This document shows positions 35,300 to 44,544 of a DNA stretch of 59,592 nucleotides, piece after piece. Every line of letters starts with the position of its first letter. The stretch's first letter is position 1. The translations under genes and the position numbers were made by a program. The notes beneath the pieces were generated by a model. That model did not search any database. It saw only the letters and a list, made by a program, of their open reading frames with translations, and was not told the origin of the DNA. The stretch comes from Streptococcus suis YS161 (lineage in GTDB: Bacteria; Bacillota; Bacilli; Lactobacillales; Streptococcaceae): the NCBI RefSeq assembly GCF_002760245.1, contig NZ_ASCA01000017.1, positions 1 to 59,592 of the forward strand. The letters run 5' to 3'.

Positions 35300-36391
35300 A
35301 TGGAGAATTTAATTAATTTTTATGACGAATTGAATATTGCACAGAGCCTATCTGTAGAACAAATTAAAAGGAAACTAGAAGAGAAGAAGAGTGTTGCTAT
35401 CAGCCGTCTTCAACAAACTCCCGATATATCAAATAGAATCTTGGACTTGGTTAAGCAAGCGTTTGAAGTGTTTTCTTCAGAGACAACTAAAGCCAAATAT
35501 GATGAGCTATTATTACAAGCACCTATAGTCGAAAAGAAAGTGGTGGATGAGGATAAAGTTAAATTCGATATGTGGCTAGAAAAGGCTGCGAACTATTATA
35601 ACGAAAAACAATACGACCTGGCAGTAACAGCCATGCAAAAAGTTTTTGAGTTTCGGAAAGACGATACAGAGGTAGATAGTTTAATTTTAGCTGGATGGGT
35701 GTATAATGATGCTCACCATTATAAGGATTCTTTACGCTATGTAAATGAGGCACTTATTCTACGTCCTGAAAATCCTGCGATTTATCGAAGTAAGTATATT
35801 GCTATGTATAACTTAATATTTACTGGCGAGGAGGAAATGGATAAGATTACGGCAGCTTCCAAGGGAAATGAACTAGAAACATTATTGAAAAATTACCTAC
35901 GTTATACCGAAGAGATAGGTATTGAATTTTTTATTGAAGAAGCTAAAGCTTTCATTTCTGGTCAGTATTTTTATAATTTATCTGGTTTTATAGATAGGAC
36001 AGAAAGCGATTCATATTATCCTTTAAAATTAACAAATGATGATATGGCAAGAAAAGGGTATGGAATGGCATTGGAGGTTCCGGAATCGAGTAAAGGAAAG
36101 AACGTCATAGCTTGTCAATCAGCAGCCACTAGATATGCAAAAGCAAAGGGTGATCTCTCTAATGCTAAGTTAGTGGATTGGGGATTGTTGTTTAATAAAT
36201 TCACTGGTATCGTGTTACTTTTACTTTGTGTATTTCTTAGAAGTTCTGGAATTTTTCTGAGTATCTGTATTGCAATAGGTTTGGCTTTTTACATTCATAG
36301 CGCCAACAGTTCTTATACACAAGCAAAAGAAGCAGAGGAATCTACTTGGAGAGAGATTGTTAAGCTCTATTCAGAGTGGAAAAAAATGTAG
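35300..36391 (+). CDS. J-like/TPR protein with C-terminal membrane hairpin
   Basis: A 363-residue protein. Residues 1-70 resemble a J domain (NFYDELNIAQSLSVEQIKRKLEE... AFEVFSSETTKAKYDELL), but the HPD triad is replaced by TPD, so DnaK stimulation is doubtful. A TPR-like region follows (about 95-190: AANYYNEKQYDLAVTAMQKVFEFRKD, HHYKDSLRYVNEALILRPENPAIY). Two membrane segments come near the end (FTGIVLLLLCVFL and GIFLSICIAIGLAFYI), then a charged tail. ATG 35300 has GCGGAG upstream. It could be the membrane docking partner of the soluble ATPase encoded before it; this is inference from proximity. Confidence 0.7.
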   Translation: MENLINFYDELNIAQSLSVEQIKRKLEEKKSVAISRLQQTPDISNRILDLVKQAFEVFSSETTKAKYDELLLQAPIVEKKVVDEDKVKFDMWLEKAANYYNEKQYDLAVTAMQKVFEFRKDDTEVDSLILAGWVYNDAHHYKDSLRYVNEALILRPENPAIYRSKYIAMYNLIFTGEEEMDKITAASKGNELETLLKNYLRYTEEIGIEFFIEEAKAFISGQYFYNLSGFIDRTESDSYYPLKLTNDDMARKGYGMALEVPESSKGKNVIACQSAATRYAKAKGDLSNAKLVDWGLLFNKFTGIVLLLLCVFLRSSGIFLSICIAIGLAFYIHSANSSYTQAKEAEESTWREIVKLYSEWKKM

Positions 36392-36428
36392 GAGTGAGGC
36401 ATTGTCATTAAGCTAGCTATAGGTAGTT

Positions 36429-36467
36429 AATCCGAAGTGTTCTTCTAATCGAATACTTCGGATTTTT
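36429..36467 (+). terminator. Intrinsic terminator after the J-like gene
   Basis: AATCCGAAGT / ACTTCGGATT stem, 15-nt loop, TTTT tail. It closes the transcript of the J-like gene. Confidence 0.8.
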
Positions 36468-36654
36468 TGTAGTACGACGGACATGTCGCCCATCTGAGAG
36501 GGAAGTCTTCTAGGGACTCCTTATATCGGTGACCTTGATAGCAATTTCTAAGTCTGATGCTAGAAACCAAGATAGTGAAGGGATAACGAAATCGTAGCAT
36601 TACGAATAGAAACGTGATATGAAGACGTATATAGCGGGTAAGATGGTTAAGAAG

Positions 36655-36790
36655 AAAAATCAAAACCAAACTATTTCTAAAGGTTGGGGAATAGTTTCGA
36701 AGTTGGAGCTAAAACGAATAGTTCGTTTCGGCATGTGGAGATAGAACATTTGTTCTAAGCTAGCATGGTTTGTTTTTGATTTTTGTTAAG
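36655..36790. repeat. Diverged MITE-like element, copy 3
   Basis: Ends AAAAATCAAAACC and GGTTTGTTTTTGATTTTT with GTTAAGTAT beyond them resemble the ends of copies 1 and 2. The interior differs and holds hairpins (AAACGAA-TAG-TTCGTTT; TAGAACA-TT-TGTTCTA). In 36470-36654 I see no gene. Confidence 0.4.
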
Positions 36791-36879
36791 TATAAGTTTA
36801 TCAATTTATCAAATTTATCAATCTGAGAACTCTAAAGTTATTTTAGGAGTGGGTTATTGACACTATAACTTAAAGTTGT

Positions 36880-37107
36880 CATTTTCCTAATTCAAACTAC
36901 TATACCTGTCGTCGTTCAGGCGGGAAGGCAGTTACTCGACGGATAAGATAAGCTATTTTTTAAAATTGATGAGCGCACCAAGGGGTGAGTCTGCCCTTTT
37001 TTAGAAAATAGGAACTGTTCTTCCTATTTCACCGAGTCTTAATGGTAATAAAACGTTAAAATCCTCAGAAATGATTGGGAGTGGTTCTCATTTCTGAGGA
37101 TTTTTTG
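36880..37107 (+). ncRNA. Candidate structured RNA of unknown class
   Basis: A non-coding stretch between the J-like gene and mscS. A weak promoter (TTGTCA, 16 bp, TACTAT near 36898) precedes successive dyads: CGTCG...CGACG near 36911, AAGGG...CCCTT near 36981, AAATAGGAA...TTCCTATTT near 37007. It ends in a strong terminator at 37060. I do not recognise the family. It may also be only a decayed intergenic region. Confidence 0.35.
37060..37107. terminator. Strong 15-bp-stem intrinsic terminator
   Basis: AATCCTCAGAAATGA / TCATTTCTGAGGATT, a perfect 15-bp stem with a 13-nt loop and TTTTTT tail. No protein gene lies immediately upstream on the plus strand, so it marks the end of an RNA transcribed from the preceding 650 bp. 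Confidence 0.88.
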
Positions 37108-37181
37108 TTATGTAGGAGAATCTTGAAGAAGGTGTGAATGATTTAGGATTGAGTTTGTTTTCAGTTTTTCCCCATTTTTCT

Positions 37182-37189
37182 GCTATAAT
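37182..37189 (+). promoter_or_regulatory. Extended -10 promoter placing the start at the mscS ATG
   Basis: TG-C-TATAAT ends seven bases before the ATG at 37196. No ribosome binding site fits between, so the mRNA is predicted to be leaderless. Confidence 0.6.
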
Positions 37190-37195
37190 TATCTC

Positions 37196-38044
37196 ATGAA
37201 TGATTTTATTACCAAGTATTTGTCTCAATTTAATATTGAGGCCATTGTGACAGCAGGTCTAAATAAGGTTTTATCGCTTGTTTTACTCTTTGTTGCATTT
37301 TACATTATCAAGAAGATAGCCAAATCTTCTGTGAAAAAGGTTTTGGTTCCCTCCCTAAAGGTATCTACACAAGACATTGGTCGCCAGAAGACCATCAGTC
37401 GTCTGGTGGAAAGCATCCTAAATTACCTACTCTACTTTATCCTTATCTACTGTATTTTGAGTATCCTCGGTTTACCGGTGTCCAGTCTTCTTGCAGGAGC
37501 CGGGATTGCTGGGGTAGCTGTTGGGCTGGGCGCACAAGGTTTTCTCTCAGACTTGGTCAATGGATTCTTTATCTTAATTGAACGACAGTTTGACGTCGGA
37601 GATGTGGTTAAGTTAACCAACGGGCCCATTACCATTTCAGGAACCATCGTTAGCATGGGAATCCGAACAACACAAGTACGTGATGCAGATGGGACATTGC
37701 ATTTTATTCCCAATCGCAACATTCTAGTGGTGTCCAATCAGTCAAGAGGGGACATGCGTGCTCAAATCGATATTCCGCTCAAATTTAATACCGATTTGGA
37801 ACAAGTCTATCGCGCAATAGAAGAGGTCAATTTGAGAGAAATCAGCAATTTTGACCAGATTACAGGTGTGACTGTATTAGGTCCCCAAAACGCTATTTCG
37901 GGACAGTTTGTATTTCGTATTAATCTTTTCGTAGCCAACGGTCAACAGAACAAGATCTATCATCAATTCTTTGGTTTTTATCAAGATGCCCTGCGTCAAG
38001 CAGGAATAGATTTACCTTCAAGTGGGCCAACCGTTTTAAAATAA
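37196..38044 (+). CDS. mscS: Small-conductance mechanosensitive channel (MscS family)
   Basis: A 282-residue membrane channel that releases solutes on hypo-osmotic shock. Three membrane segments come first (about residues 18-40, 66-90 and 92-115). The pore helix reads LLAGAGIAGVAVGLGAQGFLSDLVNGFFILIERQFDVGD, with the Gly/Ala-rich TM3 typical of MscS. The cytosolic beta domain contains IPNRNILVVSNQSRG. There is no recognisable ribosome binding site, consistent with a leaderless start. A small membrane-protein gene follows seven bases after the stop. Confidence 0.92.
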   Translation: MNDFITKYLSQFNIEAIVTAGLNKVLSLVLLFVAFYIIKKIAKSSVKKVLVPSLKVSTQDIGRQKTISRLVESILNYLLYFILIYCILSILGLPVSSLLAGAGIAGVAVGLGAQGFLSDLVNGFFILIERQFDVGDVVKLTNGPITISGTIVSMGIRTTQVRDADGTLHFIPNRNILVVSNQSRGDMRAQIDIPLKFNTDLEQVYRAIEEVNLREISNFDQITGVTVLGPQNAISGQFVFRINLFVANGQQNKIYHQFFGFYQDALRQAGIDLPSSGPTVLK

Positions 38045-38051
38045 GGAGTTT

Positions 38052-38639
38052 ATGATGCAAACAAAAGATTTTGTCGTTGAAAATGGGCAGATGTATTATA
38101 AGAAGAAACCCTTGCACAAACAGCCTCTCTTTTGGACAACCATTGCTGGTGCAGTCCTTTCTTTCATCCTAGGAGTAACCTGTTTTATTTTTATGATCGG
38201 TTTAAGCTTGTCAGGTACAAGTGATTCTTGGGATTCAGAGGGTTATTTCGATGATACGAAGACCTACACAGAATATCAAGTGGGAGATGCTGTTGATTTT
38301 TCAGATGGTCTTCATGTGACAGTAACGTCTATGGGCAAAGACGATAGCGTAGAACTAGTAGATAGCTACTATAGCACAGCTTATGTTGTTGAAATGGAAG
38401 TTGAAAATTCGACCGCAGAAGAACTCTATTTTGACGAATACTATTTCAGTCTCATGGATCCCGTTAGTCAGATTCCCTTTACTCTGGATTTGCGGACCTA
38501 TGATGTGAATCTAGTTGAAAAGCTGAATCCAGGAGAGAAAGTACAAGTAAAACTTATCTACGGTATAGATAATGAAACAAACTTTGGTTTTACCTACGAA
38601 GATGCCATGTGGACGGAATTAGTCGCAGAAGGTATCTAA
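38052..38639 (+). CDS. DUF4352-like membrane-anchored protein
   Basis: A 195-residue protein with a basic, Tyr/Lys-rich N-terminal cytosolic part, one membrane segment (about residues 27-52) and an extracellular immunoglobulin-like beta domain (YQVGDAVDFSDGLHVTVTSMG... YVVEMEVENSTAEELYF... LNPGEKVQVKLIYGI). This matches DUF4352 (Telomere-repeat-factor-like) surface proteins. Function unknown. AAGGAG is upstream; the second ATG (38055) fits it better than the first. Probably co-transcribed with mscS. Confidence 0.72.
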   Translation: MMQTKDFVVENGQMYYKKKPLHKQPLFWTTIAGAVLSFILGVTCFIFMIGLSLSGTSDSWDSEGYFDDTKTYTEYQVGDAVDFSDGLHVTVTSMGKDDSVELVDSYYSTAYVVEMEVENSTAEELYFDEYYFSLMDPVSQIPFTLDLRTYDVNLVEKLNPGEKVQVKLIYGIDNETNFGFTYEDAMWTELVAEGI

Positions 38640-38760
38640 TTGCTGTAGAAAAAGTTTTAAATACTGCACAATTTACGGGTTTACAACGCCCCTTGGTTCA
38701 GATTGTTCGGCTTGGTAATTGTACTATATCCGACCTATCTGTTATTTTTACATTTTAAAA

Positions 38761-38797
38761 AGGAGAACATGTTTATCCACTGTTCTCCTCTTCTTTT
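38761..38797 (+). terminator. Intrinsic terminator of the mscS operon
   Basis: AGGAGAACA / TGTTCTCCT perfect stem, 11-nt loop, pyrimidine-rich tail. Confidence 0.75.
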
Positions 38798-38808
38798 AAT
38801 GAAAAATA

Positions 38809-38843
38809 CCCCCAAAATTGGCACGTCAATTTTGGGGCATTTT
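38809..38843. terminator. Bidirectional terminator between mscS operon and gdhA
   Basis: CCCCAAAATTG / CAATTTTGGGG perfect 11-bp stem with a 6-nt loop and T/A runs on both sides; 30 bp from the gdhA stop codon. Confidence 0.85.
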
Positions 38844-38872
38844 TATTATAGCTTAGTAAACTAAAAGTAAGC

Positions 38873-40243
<1,371 letters not shown>

Positions 40244-40441
40244 TTATTAAATTGTCTGACAATTTAATTTATCTGATAATTATTATAGCACCATGATTTT
40301 TAAATGTAAAGAAAAAAATGCAAGAATTTTAAAAAAATTAATAAATTTTTATTAAAAAATCCGAACGTTAGTAGTAAATGAAGAAAATCCGTTTGTTTCT
40401 TATGATATAATCAAGAAAGAATGACCTATATGGAGGATAAG

Positions 40442-41380
40442 ATGGTTTCAACAGCAACGACACTCGGTGGATTTACCTTTGATAATTGTTTGATGAATGC
40501 GGCAGGGGTTTGGTGCATGACCAAGGAAGAATTGGATGCGGTTAAGAACTCGAAGGCGGGTACTTTTGTGACAAAAACAGCAACCTTGGACTACCGCGCG
40601 GGTAATCCAGAACCACGTTATCAGAATGTTCCGCTTGGTTCTATCAATTCGATGGGCTTACCAAATCAGGGCTTGGCTTACTATTTGGATTATCTACTAG
40701 AATTGCAGGAAACGGAGCCAGAACGCACATTTGTTTTATCTTTAGTTGGAATGTCGCCTGATGAGACTCACGAGATTTTGAGAACTGTAGAAGCCAGTGA
40801 TTTTAAGGGGCTGACAGAGTTAAATCTTTCTTGTCCCAATGTCCCTGGAAAACCGCAGATTGCCTATGATTTTGAAACGACAGAAACCATCTTGCAGGAG
40901 GTCTTCACTTACTTTACCAAACCACTCGGTATTAAGTTACCACCTTATTTCGATATTGTGCATTTTGACCAAGCAGCCGCTATCTTCAATCAATTCCCGC
41001 TCAAGTTTGTCAACTGTGTCAATTCGATTGGAAATGGTCTTTATATCAAGGATGAGTCAGTTGTCATCAAGCCTAAAAATGGTTTTGGTGGTATCGGTGG
41101 AGAGTATATCAAGCCGACTGCTCTTGCCAATGTCCACGCTTTTTGCCAACGTTTGAAACCGGAGATTCAGATTGTTGGGACTGGTGGCGTCTTGACAGGT
41201 CGGGATGCCTTCGAACACATTCTCTGTGGAGCTAGCATGGTTCAAGTTGGAACAACCCTGCAAAAGGAAGGTGTGGCAGCCTTTGAACGCATTACGGCTG
41301 AATTGCAGGCCATCATGGCTGAAAAAGGCTACGAGACCATTGAAGATTTTCGTGGCAAGCTACAGCACTTAGATGATTGA
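40442..41380 (+). CDS. pyrD: Dihydroorotate dehydrogenase, class 1A
   Basis: A 312-residue flavoenzyme of pyrimidine synthesis. It is the fumarate-dependent class 1A, as usual in streptococci. Catalytic Cys motif [17 protein letters not shown]-binding stretches KLPPYFD and [29 protein letters not shown] 40442 has GGAGG six bases upstream, which decides against the in-frame ATG at 40421. It stands alone, without other pyr genes and without a visible PyrR leader. Confidence 0.93.
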   Translation: MVSTATTLGGFTFDNCLMNAAGVWCMTKEELDAVKNSKAGTFVTKTATLDYRAGNPEPRYQNVPLGSINSMGLPNQGLAYYLDYLLELQETEPERTFVLSLVGMSPDETHEILRTVEASDFKGLTELNLSCPNVPGKPQIAYDFETTETILQEVFTYFTKPLGIKLPPYFDIVHFDQAAAIFNQFPLKFVNCVNSIGNGLYIKDESVVIKPKNGFGGIGGEYIKPTALANVHAFCQRLKPEIQIVGTGGVLTGRDAFEHILCGASMVQVGTTLQKEGVAAFERITAELQAIMAEKGYETIEDFRGKLQHLDD

Positions 41381-41406
41381 GAACATCTGTTGAAGACATA
41401 AAAAGA

Positions 41407-41475
41407 AGCTAACATTGTACTGTTCTCCCAGATAGTCTTTTAGGGAGTCACGAGGGGATAATGTTAGCTCTTTTT
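41407..41475 (+). terminator. Intrinsic terminator of pyrD
   Basis: AGCTAACATT (41407-41416) pairs with AATGTTAGCT (41460-41469), with an inner CTCCC/GGGAG stem and a CTTTTT tail. In 41476-41712 I see only the leader of the capA-like gene, including an AGAACCT...AGGTTCT dyad about 80 bp apart. Confidence 0.75.
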
Positions 41476-41712
41476 AAATGGTCTGTGAAGATCGGTTTGA
41501 TAATCGTTTGAGGAATGGAATACATAGTCAGAAACATATATTTTTGGGATGGAATTCTGATTTTATTTAGATTTTTTAGCAAAAATGTCGTATACTAATA
41601 TTAGAACCTCTATTTATAAGTGATGTACTTTTATGGAAGAAATATTTTTTTGAGGGACTACTGACTGTATTTTGAACAAAGGTTCTTAAGTAGGGAGTAT
41701 GAGGGTAAAGGT

Positions 41713-42945
41713 ATGGAGAAAAGAGCGAACTATATTCGCAGAAAACGATATGCGTCCTATCGGACAAAGATGCATTTGTTTTTTATTTGTGGCTTAGCGA
41801 CTATTATCTTGGCGATTATTATTGTAAGCGAGCACCTAGTTCCTAGGCTGAATCAGGCATCAGAATCAATGCACTCAGATAATTCTGTTCGCATCATGGC
41901 TCATGGGGATTTGCTCTATCACCTTCCCATCCTTCGTGGGGCGGAGTTGGCAGACGGTCAGTATGATTTTTCGGAGAATTTTACCTATGTCAAGCCCTGG
42001 ATCGAGCAGGCTGATCTGGCCATTGCTGACTTTGAAGGGACCATTTCCCCAGATTTTGAGCTAGCAGGTTACCCACTTTTTAATGCGCCTGCCATTGTCG
42101 CCAACAATATCCATGATGCAGGCTACGATTTGGTGGACTTAGCCCACAATCATATTTTGGACTCACATCTATCAGGGCTAATTTCCACTGTCAATACATT
42201 TAGAGATGCAGGTGTGGATACAGTCGGTGTCTACGCCGAAGGCAATCGGGCAACTGCACCACTCTACATTCGGGAAGTCAATGGTATCCGTATAGCTGTC
42301 CTAGCCTATGCTTACGGTTTCAATGGGATGGAGGCTTTGCTGAGTCAGGAGGAATATGATGCCTATTTATCGGATTTTGATCAAGAAAAGATGCGGGCAG
42401 AGATTGAGCGAGCTGAGAAAGAGGCAGATATTACCATCGTCATGCCTCAGACGGGTGTGGAATACCAGTTGGAGCCTACGGGGGAACAGACCAGTTTGTA
42501 CCATCAAATGATTGATTGGGGAGCAGACATCGTTCTTGGTGGGCATCCGCATGTAGTCGAGCCCGCAGAGATTATTGAAAAAGATGGTCAGAGAAAATTG
42601 ATTATCTATTCGATGGGAAATTTCCTGTCCAATCAGCGTATTGAAAGCATGGATGATACACCAAATTCCCAGTGGACCGAGCGGGGTGTCTTGATGGATA
42701 TAAGGATTCAAAAAGAGAATGGGCAGACAAGTATTCAAACTGCTCAAGCCCATCCAACCTGGGTGAATCGTATCTCTCAGGGAACGTATTCACTGGATGG
42801 TTATGAGCGTTTTAGCTATCAGACCTATGTATTGGAAGACTGGGTCGCTGGTGGTCCCTACTATGGGCAATTGGATGCGGCTACTCAGGCACGGATAGAG
42901 GAGGCCTATCAGGAAATGAATGCATTTGTAGGATTAGAATGGTAA
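41713..42945 (+). CDS. CapA-family (PgsA-like) membrane-anchored protein
   Basis: A 410-residue protein with a basic N-terminus, one membrane anchor (about residues 22-42) and an extracellular CapA/metallophosphatase-like domain: MAHGDLLYH, DLAIADFEGTIS, DLVDLAHNHILD, GADIVLGGHPHVVEP. Family members take part in poly-gamma-glutamate capsule synthesis, but the capB/capC partners are absent here, so the role in streptococci is open. GGGTAAAGG precedes the ATG. Confidence 0.88.
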   Translation: MEKRANYIRRKRYASYRTKMHLFFICGLATIILAIIIVSEHLVPRLNQASESMHSDNSVRIMAHGDLLYHLPILRGAELADGQYDFSENFTYVKPWIEQADLAIADFEGTISPDFELAGYPLFNAPAIVANNIHDAGYDLVDLAHNHILDSHLSGLISTVNTFRDAGVDTVGVYAEGNRATAPLYIREVNGIRIAVLAYAYGFNGMEALLSQEEYDAYLSDFDQEKMRAEIERAEKEADITIVMPQTGVEYQLEPTGEQTSLYHQMIDWGADIVLGGHPHVVEPAEIIEKDGQRKLIIYSMGNFLSNQRIESMDDTPNSQWTERGVLMDIRIQKENGQTSIQTAQAHPTWVNRISQGTYSLDGYERFSYQTYVLEDWVAGGPYYGQLDAATQARIEEAYQEMNAFVGLEW

Positions 42946-43018
42946 GGAGAAGACGATGGAAGTTGGATTGATTGCGACCGAAGTAAGAGTTCGGTAATTG
43001 ATAAAACAGAATATAGAG

Positions 43019-43053
43019 AAAGCCTTGGAAGTAGTTGTTTCCAAGGCTTTTTA
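43019..43053 (+). terminator. Intrinsic terminator of the capA-like gene
   Basis: AAAGCCTTGGAA / TTCCAAGGCTTT stem with an 8-nt loop and TTTTT tail. Confidence 0.85.
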
Positions 43054-43161
43054 TCTATCCTCAGCAGTAGATGGGTCAAAGGGAGAGGTTGAAGGGAAGG
43101 ATGACTTCTCATTGAGACACCCTTGATTTGTAAATCGTTAAATTTTAGAGAAATATTCCCC

Positions 43162-44010
43162 TTATTTTTTATTTACCAGTTTATCAAAATGGCTAGTATA
43201 GTGTAATTTTAACTTGTCTTCTCCTAAAAGATTGAGCACTTGTATGGCTTGTTTCATTTTTTCAATTCCTTTACCTGATCGCTTAAATTCAAAGTAGCCA
43301 GTAGCATAAAGAAAAACAGTTTGTTCATAAAAGTTTAGTTCATTGTCTAATAATTTTTTTATCTCACTAATCAAATAGGAACAATTTGAAAATTTTTCCA
43401 TATCTATGCTAAGAATGAAACAATTTATAGCTAGCTGAGTAACGATTTGCTTATTGGTTTTATTTAATGAAGAATAGATGTAATTATGTAGCATTTCTTT
43501 TGTTAATAGGAAGTAGGAGTCGTAATTAATTGTTCGCACACAGTTACCTAATAAAATGATTTCATAGTAACCCCAGTTTTCAATTTTAAAGAGATAGTCT
43601 GTTAGTTGAAGCAACTCTTCATCTGATGGAACAATGTTACTGTCTAGTGTATGTAGAATGGACTTTACCATAGTTCTCACATACGGATTTAAATTATATT
43701 TTGAAGAGTTTGAAAGTAATGAGGCTATATTATCTATATTTTGCGATGAATATTGTTTACGAATATACTGCATTAATTTAGCAAATGATTCTGTGTTGGT
43801 ATAATCACTATCATGAAGAATAAGAAATTCATCTAGAGAAATGTTTAATTTGTCTAAAATATTGATAAGTCGAACACAAGATATTTCTGACTCTCCACGT
43901 TCAAAACGAGATATTTGTGATTTAGAAAGATGCTCATCTGCTAGAGAACATAGACTGATTTGTTTTCCTTGTCTTACTTTTCTCAAAGTTTTTCCAAGAT
44001 GTAATTTCAT
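43162..44010 (-). CDS. rgg: Rgg-family pheromone-responsive regulator
   Basis: A 282-residue regulator with an N-terminal XRE helix-turn-helix ([38 protein letters not shown]) and a C-terminal TPR-like helical domain, which in Rgg2/Rgg3 binds the short hydrophobic peptide. ATG 44010 is preferred; a GTG at 44022 would overlap the Rgg box. The shp gene is divergent and 81 bp away, the arrangement of Rgg/SHP quorum-sensing pairs. Whether it activates or represses (Rgg2 or Rgg3 type) cannot be read from sequence. Confidence 0.92.
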   Translation of the reverse strand: MKLHLGKTLRKVRQGKQISLCSLADEHLSKSQISRFERGESEISCVRLINILDKLNISLDEFLILHDSDYTNTESFAKLMQYIRKQYSSQNIDNIASLLSNSSKYNLNPYVRTMVKSILHTLDSNIVPSDEELLQLTDYLFKIENWGYYEIILLGNCVRTINYDSYFLLTKEMLHNYIYSSLNKTNKQIVTQLAINCFILSIDMEKFSNCSYLISEIKKLLDNELNFYEQTVFLYATGYFEFKRSGKGIEKMKQAIQVLNLLGEDKLKLHYTSHFDKLVNKK

Positions 44011-44014
44011 CGGA

Positions 44015-44034
44015 TTTCCCACTTTCCCAACAAA
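44015..44034 (+). promoter_or_regulatory. Rgg box in the shp promoter
   Basis: TTTCCCACTTTCCCAACAAA closely resembles the Rgg2/Rgg3 box that I recall from S. pyogenes shp promoters. It lies just upstream of a weak -35 (TTGAAC, 44038) and a TACAAT -10 (44059). Confidence 0.75.
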
Positions 44035-44051
44035 AAATTGAACTAGTTTTA

Positions 44052-44067
44052 TTTATTGTACAATAAA
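44052..44067. promoter_or_regulatory. 16-bp palindrome spanning the shp -10 region
   Basis: TTTATTGTACAATAAA is a perfect dyad that contains the TACAAT -10 hexamer. It may be a binding site or chance AT-rich symmetry. Confidence 0.5.
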
Positions 44068-44091
44068 TAAAAACGGAAAGGAAGTCCAAGT

Positions 44092-44163
44092 ATGAAGAAA
44101 ATATCAAAACTTATCCCGATTTTGGTATTGATTATGGACATCATTATCATTGTTGGTGGGTAA
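44092..44163 (+). CDS. shp: SHP short hydrophobic pheromone peptide
   Basis: A 23-residue gene that is easily missed. It has a Lys-rich start (MKKISK), a hydrophobic middle and ends in DIIIIVGG, the sequence that I recall for the mature S. pyogenes SHP3 pheromone. GGAAAGGAAG precedes the ATG. Such peptides are secreted, processed (Eep implicated), re-imported by Opp and bound by Rgg. It is divergent from rgg and is the first gene of a likely operon with the 115-residue protein and the ABC exporter. Confidence 0.93.
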   Translation: MKKISKLIPILVLIMDIIIIVGG

Positions 44164-44168
44164 ATCGA

Positions 44169-44204
44169 TTAGGTGTACACCTAATTCTTTAGGCATATGC
44201 CTAA
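44169..44204. promoter_or_regulatory. Twin perfect 16-bp palindromes after shp
   Basis: TTAGGTGTACACCTAA (44169-44184) and TTAGGCATATGCCTAA (44189-44204) share TTAGG/CCTAA arms and differ only in their 6-bp centres, themselves palindromic. They lie between the shp stop and the next gene, whose ATG is the centre of the second. No T run follows, so they are not a standard terminator. Confidence 0.8.
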
Positions 44205-44544
44205 GGTTACTTTTAAATCAGGACTAGAGAAAATAGAGCCTATAATTATTGGGTTAAGTTCTAATAATTTATTACCAAGTTCTTTTAAGTTAAATCATTT
44301 ATATCGGAATATACAGCAATCGGATTATTATAATAGTGGAGCGGCAATTGCTGAATTTTTATTTAGTATTTATGGAAAAGATATGAAACAAGATGAGTTT
44401 AGGAAAATCATTGATTATATAAAAGAAAGAAGTAAGTGGAAAGATGCAGATTTTCAAACTTGGAGATTAGTTTTAAAAAGAGCATTGAGTTCGCCAGCAA
44501 CAACTTTAGAAGAATTTATTATAAATGAAGAGGGGATAGAATGA
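44197..44544 (+). CDS. Unrecognised 115-residue protein in the SHP cassette
   Basis: A soluble protein of 115 residues without signal peptide, Cys or membrane segment. Its sequence (KIEPIIIGLSSNNLLPSSFKLNHLYRNIQQ ... WKDADFQTWRLVLKRAL) looks helical. I do not recognise a family. The start is the ATG inside the second palindrome; a stop codon four codons upstream excludes a longer form, and the ribosome binding site is weak. Its stop overlaps the ATG of the ABC gene by four bases, so the two are coupled. It could be a precursor, a modification factor or an immunity protein. Confidence 0.65.
   Translation: MPKVTFKSGLEKIEPIIIGLSSNNLLPSSFKLNHLYRNIQQSDYYNSGAAIAEFLFSIYGKDMKQDEFRKIIDYIKERSKWKDADFQTWRLVLKRALSSPATTLEEFIINEEGIE

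Noticed and set aside
36445..36669. 74-codon minus-strand ORF in the long intergenic region
   Set aside because: No ribosome binding site or family likeness, and its 3' side overlaps the terminator of the J-like gene.
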